Origin: an uncultured Acetatifactor sp.
GTDB lineage: Bacteria; Bacillota; Clostridia; Lachnospirales; Lachnospiraceae
Assembly (NCBI GenBank): GCA_947589075.1
Contig: CANQBS010000005.1
Span: 1-64,000 of the forward strand
DNA: 64,000 bases
Direction: 5' to 3'
The notes under the pieces were generated by a model. It worked only from the letters and a program-made list of their open reading frames with translations, was not told the origin of the DNA and ran no database searches. A program made the position numbers and the translations under genes. Each line of letters starts with the position of its first letter. Positions within the stretch are counted from its first letter, which is position 1. This document shows, piece after piece, positions 8,708 to 15,576 of the stretch.

Positions 8708-10531
8708 CTATGAAATCTCAATTTTACCGGATGCAGGGTACGCCTGTTCATCAGCGCTTTGCATCACCACATACCCGAGCAAAGGCGCCATCACCACCAG
8801 GCAGTATATGTATCTTAATATTGCTGTTGGGCCAAGGTAGCAGGTGGCCAAATACATGAGAGGGATGATACCCGTCAGGCCCGCTCCTTTTTTCTTTCTA
8901 TAGATACACCAAAACAGAAAATAATTCAATAACCATACCCAACAGTCAGGACGATGCAGATATCCCAGCACAGGTACTTCTGTATAGTCGCCGTAATAAT
9001 AAAGCGGTTCATAGATCACTCTCGGCCAGCTGCAGTATTCCCTTTTAATGATCTCGTGCTCTCTCCACATCAATTTATGATAAAATTCGAGGGATCCTGT
9101 GACATACATTCCTCTGTCCAAAGGATACCAATATCCCAAGTTGCCTGCAACCCAGGCCTCCAAATATTCATCTGGAAACCTTAACCCCATTTTTACAAAT
9201 AATTTCACAAAGTTTATGAAATTTTCCTTCATCAATTCTTCATTGGCATTGCTCTTAACTGTGTCCGCCAAATATGGACTATATACTTTTATATCTTCCT
9301 CCGGCATATACGCGCATATTTCACGATAATCAGTTTCACTGATATCGTTTCTGCGATAGGCTGCGACTCTGGCCAGGCACTGCAGAGCCATACAGAAAGT
9401 CTCCCTGTACCGGTCAACAGTCTCCGCATTTGTAGCTGCCGTCAGGCCAGCGTTTGCCAGATTCGTCAAAATGCAGATACCCGCAAGGAACCCGGCCATA
9501 TACAGCTTGTACCGCATATTTTTTTTCACGATCCACAATAATATAACCGAACCGGCAATCACAGCATAAATGGCATTGTTTCTCATCAGGCAGCACAGAA
9601 TACAGCTTACCGCCAGTCCCGCAAAGTGATACCAGCGAAATTGCTCCCTGTCAAAAAGCAGCCTGACCATATAAATCATAAACCACAGGAAAAACGCTGC
9701 GAACAGGGTATCCTTTGTGGCAGTAATCGAAAACATGGCATGCATGGGGAATAAAGCGAACCATAATACAGCACACACGCGATAGACTCTTGGCACCCTG
9801 CGCTTATATAAATAATACGCGCAATAAGCAAAAGAAGCCGACAAGATCAGCATTTGCAGCAGGGTATAGAATTGAAAGCCCGTAGAAGCATCGCCAGCCC
9901 GCACGCCCAGCTGATAAGCTGCTCCCATCATTACCGTATGCAGAAGCGGATGATGGGTATTGTATTGATGATCAATCACCTGAATCAGCTGAAATGGCGC
10001 ATCATAAACAAAATTTCCGGGCCAGAACCAGAGAAATATAGGAATATAAGCGGCAAAAATAAGAAGCCAGACAATAAAAAAATAGGATTTTGATACCTTT
10101 CCTTCCCATTTTCGTGCGCCGTAATGATTCAGCCTGTCGAACTGCAGAAGTATTTCCTCGGATACCGGAATGGCAGCGACTGCAATTCCCAGCGTCAAAA
10201 TAAGCTGCAGACAGACCACCCTTGCTGACTGAAATATATCATTGACAAAATGTACATAGGTTCCATAGACAATAACGGCCGCCATCAATAACCCGCTTAC
10301 GGCCGCCACACAATGCAGTCTTCTGTCTTTTCTCCGGAATAACCGTTTTAAAAGCCATATGGAAACAATAAACCCCAGCAGACTCCAGATGTTATAACCG
10401 AATTCTCCTACCCCGTAGGCCGCTCCCTGTAAGGAATAAAGAGAAAAGATGTGATTTAAAGAAAATATGAAAAAAATACCGCCGGCTATTATAGCGATTC
10501 TTTCAACATAGAGTTTTTTGGGTATTTTCAT
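8708..10531 (-). CDS. DUF6020-type polytopic membrane protein (GT-C-like)
   Basis: A 607-residue integral membrane protein with about 12 hydrophobic segments. It resembles the DUF6020 family, thought to be GT-C-fold membrane glycosyltransferases. The recognisable stretch is WFWPGNFVYDAPFQL followed by YNTHHPLLHTVMMG, giving an Asp and paired His residues on the outer face near the end of a helix. I chose the ATG at 10531 because GGAGG lies 6 nt upstream; a GTG-like start six codons earlier has no ribosome site. It is the first gene of a minus-strand run continuing into the glycosyltransferase (50-nt gap), so it may make or modify a surface glycan. No substrate can be named. Confidence 0.65.
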   Translation of the reverse strand: MKIPKKLYVERIAIIAGGIFFIFSLNHIFSLYSLQGAAYGVGEFGYNIWSLLGFIVSIWLLKRLFRRKDRRLHCVAAVSGLLMAAVIVYGTYVHFVNDIFQSARVVCLQLILTLGIAVAAIPVSEEILLQFDRLNHYGARKWEGKVSKSYFFIVWLLIFAAYIPIFLWFWPGNFVYDAPFQLIQVIDHQYNTHHPLLHTVMMGAAYQLGVRAGDASTGFQFYTLLQMLILSASFAYCAYYLYKRRVPRVYRVCAVLWFALFPMHAMFSITATKDTLFAAFFLWFMIYMVRLLFDREQFRWYHFAGLAVSCILCCLMRNNAIYAVIAGSVILLWIVKKNMRYKLYMAGFLAGICILTNLANAGLTAATNAETVDRYRETFCMALQCLARVAAYRRNDISETDYREICAYMPEEDIKVYSPYLADTVKSNANEELMKENFINFVKLFVKMGLRFPDEYLEAWVAGNLGYWYPLDRGMYVTGSLEFYHKLMWREHEIIKREYCSWPRVIYEPLYYYGDYTEVPVLGYLHRPDCWVWLLNYFLFWCIYRKKKGAGLTGIIPLMYLATCYLGPTAILRYIYCLVVMAPLLGYVVMQSADEQAYPASGKIEIS

Positions 10532-10653
10532 TTTCAGCCTCCAAACCATTCACAGAACATTAAGAGAAAATACAACAGCTACTTTCCCTTTCTACAATCT
10601 ACAATAAACTTTTACAGATTGTCAAGTTCCATTTTGCATCTGTTGAGAGTTTC

Positions 10654-10670
10654 GTTTCAGTTTAGATTTC
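10654..10670 (+). promoter_or_regulatory. 17-nt motif shared with the 53.2-kb CmpB gene
   Basis: GTTTCAGTTTAGATTTC lies 38 nt before the PlsY-like start codon and is repeated exactly at 53250-53266 upstream of the CmpB-type gene. Including flanks, 22 of 23 nt agree. It looks like a regulator-binding site or an unusual promoter element; no function is known to me. Confidence 0.45.
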
Positions 10671-10708
10671 CGTGAAATAATATGGGCTGAAAGGGGTGAG
10701 TTTTTACT

Positions 10709-11320
10709 ATGACGGGGACGGTTTTATTTTCCATTTTAGGCTATTTTTCAGGCAGCGTTCTGTACGCCAATGTATTCGGAACGATCTTTCAAAAAAAGAC
10801 CCTGTACCAGAACAGCCCGGACCGCAATCCCGGGACTGCCAACGCATACATATACGGTGGGTTCTGGTGCGGGACACTGACTCTGATAGGGGATCTTCTG
10901 AAGGGGTTCCTGCCTGTTTTTCTGTATCTGCAGCTGGCGCCGGCGCAGGAAAAATGGGGGCTGTCTCTGGTGCTTGCGGCGCCGGTGATCGGACACATTT
11001 TCCCCATTTTTAACGGATTTCACGGCGGGAAGGGGATCGCCGTCACTTTCGGCTGCCTGTTGGGACTTTTTCCCTACAATCTGCCGGTTCTTCTGTTTGC
11101 GGCGGTATTTATTTTCCTGTCTGTGGTGTTGCAGATCTCACCCCATTACTACCGCACCATCGCCGCCTATCTTTTGACCGCTCCTGCCATGGTTTTAACG
11201 GAAGTTATCCCTGAGGTATGGGCCGGCTTTCTTTTGATCACCGTAAGCGTATGCTTCCGGCTCTATCTGAGCAAGGAAAAGAAGGAACATTTCAGGGTGA
11301 AAGTATTATGGCTCCATTGA
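10709..11320 (+). CDS. plsY: Glycerol-3-phosphate acyltransferase (PlsY-like)
   Basis: Predicted membrane enzyme that transfers an acyl group from acyl-phosphate to glycerol-3-phosphate, the first step of phospholipid synthesis. It has 203 residues and about six hydrophobic segments. The three PlsY motifs are present in variant form: GYFSGSVLYANVFG near residue 11, RNPGTANAYIYGG (canonically GSGN-x-GATN), and GHIFPIFNGFHGGKGIAVTFG near residue 98, with the HGGKG signature intact. The second motif is altered enough that this may be a specialised paralogue and not the housekeeping PlsY. An AAGGGGTGAG site precedes the ATG. It stands alone on the plus strand, convergent with the CofE-like gene. 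Confidence 0.8.
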   Translation: MTGTVLFSILGYFSGSVLYANVFGTIFQKKTLYQNSPDRNPGTANAYIYGGFWCGTLTLIGDLLKGFLPVFLYLQLAPAQEKWGLSLVLAAPVIGHIFPIFNGFHGGKGIAVTFGCLLGLFPYNLPVLLFAAVFIFLSVVLQISPHYYRTIAAYLLTAPAMVLTEVIPEVWAGFLLITVSVCFRLYLSKEKKEHFRVKVLWLH

Positions 11321-11380
11321 TCCTGTTCTGCGATACGGGTTCCCATTCCACAATATGGATTCCAGTTCTGCGATACAGAT

Positions 11381-11416
11381 TCCTGATCCGGAACCCTCAC
11401 ACCTTCCGGATCAGGA
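11381..11416. other. Perfect 13-bp stem-loop between convergent genes
   Basis: TCCTGATCCGGAA (11381-11393) pairs exactly with TTCCGGATCAGGA (11404-11416) across a 10-nt loop. The stop codon of the CofE-like gene lies in the loop. Neither side has a U tract, so it is not a classic terminator; it may protect RNA 3' ends or slow converging polymerases. Confidence 0.6.
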
Positions 11417-12095
11417 TGAGGGGCGTTCTCTGCTGCTTCTGCCCCGCAGGATTATCGCTGATAAGCTGCTTCAGTACCCGGTCTTCCAGGACGATATCGT
11501 CGGATTTTCCCAGGATTTCCTGACCCAGGTCATTGGCGTCCACGATCATACAGCTGATACCCAGCTCTCTTTTTATCTCGTTGCACACGGAAGAGGGGCG
11601 ATAGGGAAGTTCTATTCCAATGTCCCGGTATTCTTCCCAGGCCCCATCGTAAAAACCGTCCAGACCGCTGACTTCCCGCCCGGCGATCCTGTAGAACACG
11701 CCTCTGATGCCAAACAGCTTACAGCATCCGCCGGCCAGGCTCGCCAGAATGACCCGGGGAAGTCCTACCTTGCTGATCGCATATTGCATATTCACTGCCA
11801 GGCCGACGCCATACCCGCCCCGGTTCTTGTGATCCGCAAAACGGGACAGGAACCTCGCCCATCTGCCGATCCGGATCTCTTCCCTGCGAATGACCCTGTG
11901 CTGACAGATGCTGATGATTTTTTCACTGATGGATAAAATATCCCCTTCCCGATAAAGATCCGAAACATATTCCTTCATGATTTCAAGGTAATTATCCCAT
12001 GCGGTAACAAATCTTGTCTGTATCGCATGTCTTAAATAGGTCTCTCCGTCAGCTTTGATTTCGACACTCTTTCCCTCATTTGCAATAAACTCCAT
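11397..12095 (-). CDS. F420-0:glutamate ligase-like (CofE/FbiB family) protein
   Basis: A 232-residue protein resembling the CofE-type ligase fold. In F420 producers that fold adds gamma-linked glutamate to coenzyme F420-0. The recognisable core is GGYGVGLAVNMQYAISKVG followed by ILASLAGGCCKLFGIRGVFY, and later CMIVDANDLG. Clostridia generally lack F420, so a different carboxylate-amine ligation is likely and the substrate is unknown. A GGAGG site lies 5 nt before the ATG. It is separated by 65 nt from the downstream M56 gene on the same strand. The last codons form part of a 13-bp perfect stem-loop. Confidence 0.65.
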   Translation of the reverse strand: MEFIANEGKSVEIKADGETYLRHAIQTRFVTAWDNYLEIMKEYVSDLYREGDILSISEKIISICQHRVIRREEIRIGRWARFLSRFADHKNRGGYGVGLAVNMQYAISKVGLPRVILASLAGGCCKLFGIRGVFYRIAGREVSGLDGFYDGAWEEYRDIGIELPYRPSSVCNEIKRELGISCMIVDANDLGQEILGKSDDIVLEDRVLKQLISDNPAGQKQQRTPLILIRKV

Positions 12096-12160
12096 TTCTG
12101 CCTCCGCAAATATTAAATTCCGTCCTCTTCGCTGACCATATTCTCCAATACGGCAATTCT

Positions 12161-13912
12161 TTAATTGACCCAGATCTCCTTCACCGACACAACCTTTCCC
12201 TCCCGGTATTCCAGGATAAAAGGAGGCAGTTTCCGGTAATATTCATTCAGGTCATAATTGTTCAGGTATTTTTTAAATTCCTCCACATCGCAGGTCACAT
12301 ACCTGGAAATCCCGTCTTCCCCCGTAAACTGGCCATACCAGTCAATGATGTCGAAGGATACTTCTTCCGCCAAAGGAACCCGGATCAATTCCTCCTCCGG
12401 ATTGTAGATAAAGTACCCGTCTAAGAGCAGTCCGTCCCCATCCGGCATATCCGCTTCCCCTATCACCCCCAACTCCACCAGCTCCTGCTTGCGCCCGGCG
12501 TCGTCATCCGTGATATACTCCATCACGTCTATGGCAAGCCATTCCGCCGTGGAACTTTCCACTGTAGACCCTTCCGTTCCGGCCGTTTCCGGGGTTTGTC
12601 CTCTGACGGTCAATTTCTCCGCCGTAAGTCCTTCCGCTCCAGGGTTCCCCGTCATAAGGTCTCCGGTTCCGAGAACTCCCCGGATCACAGCGTCCAGGCT
12701 TCCATCCCCTGACAGTCCGCCGCCTGCTGATTTGTCTCCTGCCAGTCCGTCCCCTGTTTGTCCGCCGCCTGCCAAACCGCCGCCTGACTGCCCGCCATAT
12801 GCCAGCCCCCTGCCGGAAGACTGACTTCCTGCCAAAACACCGTCTTCTCCGGCCCTGACAGATGTCCCTGCCAGAACTGCCAGGACAAGGGAAACCGCCC
12901 CTGCGGCCGCAAGGATCCTGACCTTCCTCCTTTTTGCGGTCACTTTCTTCGCTCTCATGATGGACTGGATCCTTTCTTCCATGGCGTTTTCGGAAAAACA
13001 GCTGCAGAAGGGACGAAACCTTCTTTTTCCTTCCTCCATGGAGATCAGGGCGCTTGCGTAGGCAGCCCTGGCAGCCTGCCCGAACTGCATCACCACGTTT
13101 TCATCGCAGGCCAGTTCCAGATCCCTGTTAAAGAAAATGTACATCCCCCAGACGAAGGGATTGAACCAGTGAATACAGAGGGCTGCCGTCATCAGCAGCT
13201 TGCTGAATCCGTCAAAGTGCCGGATATGCGCGGTTTCATGAGCCAGCACAAACAAAAGCTCTTCCCTGTTCTCCAGGCTCATTCCCTCCGGCAGCAGGAT
13301 CACCGGATGCAAAAGCCCATAGGTCAGGGGACTCTTCACAAAAGAGGAGCGCCGGATGGAAACCGTTCTTTCCGGAAAAGGTTTTTTTCCAAAAAGTTTT
13401 TTCCCAGAAAGTTTTTTCCTAGAAGGTCTTTTCCTGGAAAGCTGTTTTCCCATATTCACCACAGCCGGATCCGCCTCTATGGAAGATTCGGCAAATCTTA
13501 TTCTGGCACGGCAATATGCCAGGATAAAATATCCGGCCAGCAGTATCATCCCCAGGAACCAGACCGCATTCCAAATCTCCACCGCCCTTTCCATTGTGAT
13601 GAAAGAAAGTTCCGGAGCGGCAGGACCCTCCTTTACGGCTCCTGTAATCTTTTCCCCGAGAGGAAGCCCCTGGACCGGAATTTCCAAAAGAGACGGTGCC
13701 TTCCCCTCCCCGGGAAAGAAAGAAGAAACGCCGGGGCCGGAAATAATGATGGAAAACGGCATCAGCAGCCTGACCAATACGATCCCCCATAAAATGCAGA
13801 AGGTTCTCTTGGGAAGCCTGTTCAGGAACAGCGCCCTGAGAACCGCCGCAGCTATGATGAGAACCGCGCCGGAAAAACTCATCTGCAGCAGACCGATTTT
13901 CAAAATATCCAT
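12161..13912 (-). CDS. BlaR1/MecR1-type M56 metallopeptidase sensor (locus 1)
   Basis: A 583-residue membrane zinc peptidase. In the BlaR1 family such proteins sense an external ligand and cleave the paired BlaI repressor. It has four hydrophobic segments in the first 330 residues and a cytosolic HETAH zinc site (His225, Glu226, His229) within FVLAHETAHIRHFDG. The C-terminal region after about residue 350 is outside. It begins with a Gly-rich degenerate repeat (GGGLAGGGQTGDGLAG type) and ends in an acidic domain of unknown fold, not a penicillin-binding domain, so the signal need not be a beta-lactam. A Lys-rich repeat (KKLSGKKLFGKK) precedes the catalytic domain. GAGAGG favours ATG 13912 over a GTG at 13921. 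The BlaI gene ends 12 nt upstream. Confidence 0.82.
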   Translation of the reverse strand: MDILKIGLLQMSFSGAVLIIAAAVLRALFLNRLPKRTFCILWGIVLVRLLMPFSIIISGPGVSSFFPGEGKAPSLLEIPVQGLPLGEKITGAVKEGPAAPELSFITMERAVEIWNAVWFLGMILLAGYFILAYCRARIRFAESSIEADPAVVNMGKQLSRKRPSRKKLSGKKLFGKKPFPERTVSIRRSSFVKSPLTYGLLHPVILLPEGMSLENREELLFVLAHETAHIRHFDGFSKLLMTAALCIHWFNPFVWGMYIFFNRDLELACDENVVMQFGQAARAAYASALISMEEGKRRFRPFCSCFSENAMEERIQSIMRAKKVTAKRRKVRILAAAGAVSLVLAVLAGTSVRAGEDGVLAGSQSSGRGLAYGGQSGGGLAGGGQTGDGLAGDKSAGGGLSGDGSLDAVIRGVLGTGDLMTGNPGAEGLTAEKLTVRGQTPETAGTEGSTVESSTAEWLAIDVMEYITDDDAGRKQELVELGVIGEADMPDGDGLLLDGYFIYNPEEELIRVPLAEEVSFDIIDWYGQFTGEDGISRYVTCDVEEFKKYLNNYDLNEYYRKLPPFILEYREGKVVSVKEIWVN

Positions 13913-13924
13913 CCGCGCCACCTC

Positions 13925-14314
13925 TCAATCCTTTTCAGAGCCTTCGTTTTCAGAGCCTTCGGAATCCCGCACGATCTTTTTCAGTCTCTCGATCTGCTCG
14001 TCAGAAAGCTCCTTCCTGCCAAGCAGCGCTGAAAACAGCTTGTCTATGGAGCCGTCAAAAATCTTATTGATCAGTTCGTCTGTTTCCGCCGTCTGTACCT
14101 CTTCCTTTTCAATCAGCGCATGGCACATAAAATTAGGTTCCCTTCTGGCGATCGCTCCTTTTTTGATGCACCGCTTGATCAGGGTGTAGGTGGTATTCAT
14201 ATTCCATCCCACCTCGCAGGCCAGCACGTCTGAAATGTGCTTTGCGGTACAGTCTCCCTCACGCCACAGCACATTCATCACCTTCAGCTCTGAATCAAAA
14301 ATTTTGACATTCAT
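13925..14314 (-). CDS. BlaI/MecI/CopY-type repressor (locus 1)
   Basis: A 129-residue winged-helix repressor expected to bind palindromic operators as a dimer and to be cleaved on M56 activation. The DNA-binding part is residues 1-75 (FDSELKVMNVLWREGDCTAK, then MNTTYTLIKRCIKKGAI). The C-terminal half holds a dimerisation/cleavage region ending in the family-typical LLGRKELSDEQIERLKKI. Two short repeats of the type GSENEGSEKD end the protein. GGGAGG precedes the ATG. It is the first gene of a two-gene operon with the M56 sensor and very probably represses itself through the three operator-like sites at 14463-14531. Confidence 0.9.
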   Translation of the reverse strand: MNVKIFDSELKVMNVLWREGDCTAKHISDVLACEVGWNMNTTYTLIKRCIKKGAIARREPNFMCHALIEKEEVQTAETDELINKIFDGSIDKLFSALLGRKELSDEQIERLKKIVRDSEGSENEGSEKD

Positions 14315-14462
14315 CTTGGTCGCCTCCCTTGTTCATTTTGTATGGACTCTGTATCCTCCCTGCATCTTTCCTGTATCTTCCCTGTATTTCAGTTGTAACT
14401 TCCCTGTATCTTAATTGTATCTTTCCCGGTAAATCAGAAGGTAAATCAGAACCGGTCTTTAC

Positions 14463-14531
14463 AAGACTGCAGTAGTTTCGTGGTTATATACTACTACAGT
14501 CTTGTGTAATTGTCAACACTACTGCAGTAGT
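14463..14531 (-). promoter_or_regulatory. Promoter and triple BlaI-type operator of locus 1
   Basis: On the minus strand TTGACA (14511-14516), a 17-nt spacer and TAGTAT (14488-14493) form a promoter. Three related palindromes lie over it: a perfect ACTACTGCAGTAGT at 14518-14531, an 11/14 match at 14490-14503 and a 12/14 match at 14463-14476. Their centres are 27-28 bp apart. The outer two also form a 16-bp inverted repeat (15/16). Confidence 0.75.
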
Positions 14532-14550
14532 TTTGTATGGCATATTTTTG

Positions 14551-14710
14551 AAATGTTGAAATCAGGAAAATTTGAAAGTTTGGAGATTTGAAGGTCTGGA
14601 AATGTGAAAATTTAGAAATATGAAGGTTCAGAAATGTGAAGATTTGGAAATATGAAGGTTCAGAAATGTGAGGATTTGGAAATATGAAGGTTTAGAAATT
14701 TGAAAATTCA
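14551..14710. repeat. 16-bp minisatellite, about 10 degenerate copies
   Basis: Units of the form GAAATRTGAAGRTTYR repeat head to tail with exact 16-bp periodicity. The seven copies between 14599 and 14710 are well conserved, and about three upstream copies are decayed. Alternate units resemble each other most (a 32-bp higher-order period). No reading frame or terminator lies here. It fills the gap between the BlaI promoter and the inositol-monophosphatase gene. Confidence 0.85.
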
Positions 14711-14762
14711 AGAAAAGTTAAGCACCGAAGATTAGATGAAGTAATTATGAAACTGCGGTTTC

Positions 14763-15572
14763 TCAGGAAAAACAGTTTCCCCCGGACAGTAAGGACCTCA
14801 GTTCCCCTTCCACCCTGCCGTTCGTAGCCAGTACATCCCCGTTCTCCAGCCAGGGCAGCTCTCTCCCGCCCCAGTCGGAAATTCTTCCGCCTGCTTCCTG
14901 CAGGATCAGAGCCCCTGCAGCATAATCCCATGGTTTTAAATTCTGTTCCAGATATGCCTCCTGTCTTCCGCAGGCCACGTAGCACAGATCCAAAGCCGCC
15001 GAACCGCATCGCCTGAAGTCCGCACAGCGGACAAAGATCTGCTCATAAAACGCAAATAAATCATGCGCCCGTTCCTTTTCATAAGGAGAAGAACCGTAGG
15101 AAACCAAAGCATGATCCAGCCTTCCGGTTTCAGAGACCCGGATACGTTTCCCGTTCAGCCACGCTCCCTGCCCCTTTACAGCACAAAAATATTCTCCCCG
15201 GAATGGATTATAAACCGTTCCGAAGGTGATTTTTCCTTTTTCATACAGTCCAAGGGAAACCGCGCTCATCCCATAATGATGGATCAGGTTGGTGGTGCCG
15301 TCGATAGGATCCAGAATCCAATAACTTCCCTGGGGGTCTGCCCGGAAACGCGGCTGCTCCTCCCCTATAAAACCAACAGAAGGAGTAAGCTGCGTCAATT
15401 TTTCCTGCAGAAAGCGCTGTACGCCCATGTCCACTCTGGTCACGTAATCTGCAGCGCCCTTTTCATAAACTGCCTGGACTGAATTCTCATCAAAAATAAT
15501 AGCGTCCGTCTCTTTTACCAACGACAATATCTGATCCACATCAACGGTGTCATGCTTTAATTTCATAATCAT
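14763..15572 (-). CDS. Inositol monophosphatase family protein
   Basis: Predicted Mg2+-dependent sugar/inositol phosphate phosphatase of 269 residues. The three metal-site motifs are visible: GEE near residue 70, WILDPIDGTTN near 84, and WDYAAGALILQEAGG near 216. The substrate could be inositol-1-phosphate, a sugar phosphate or 3'-phosphoadenosine 5'-phosphate; sequence does not decide. The ATG follows the stop of the hybrid kinase gene after only 4 nt, and AAGGG within the end of that gene serves as ribosome site, so the two are co-transcribed and translationally coupled. The C-terminal residues (SGGNCFS) are short and polar. Confidence 0.88.
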   Translation of the reverse strand: MIMKLKHDTVDVDQILSLVKETDAIIFDENSVQAVYEKGAADYVTRVDMGVQRFLQEKLTQLTPSVGFIGEEQPRFRADPQGSYWILDPIDGTTNLIHHYGMSAVSLGLYEKGKITFGTVYNPFRGEYFCAVKGQGAWLNGKRIRVSETGRLDHALVSYGSSPYEKERAHDLFAFYEQIFVRCADFRRCGSAALDLCYVACGRQEAYLEQNLKPWDYAAGALILQEAGGRISDWGGRELPWLENGDVLATNGRVEGELRSLLSGGNCFS

Positions 15573-15576
15573 TTCA

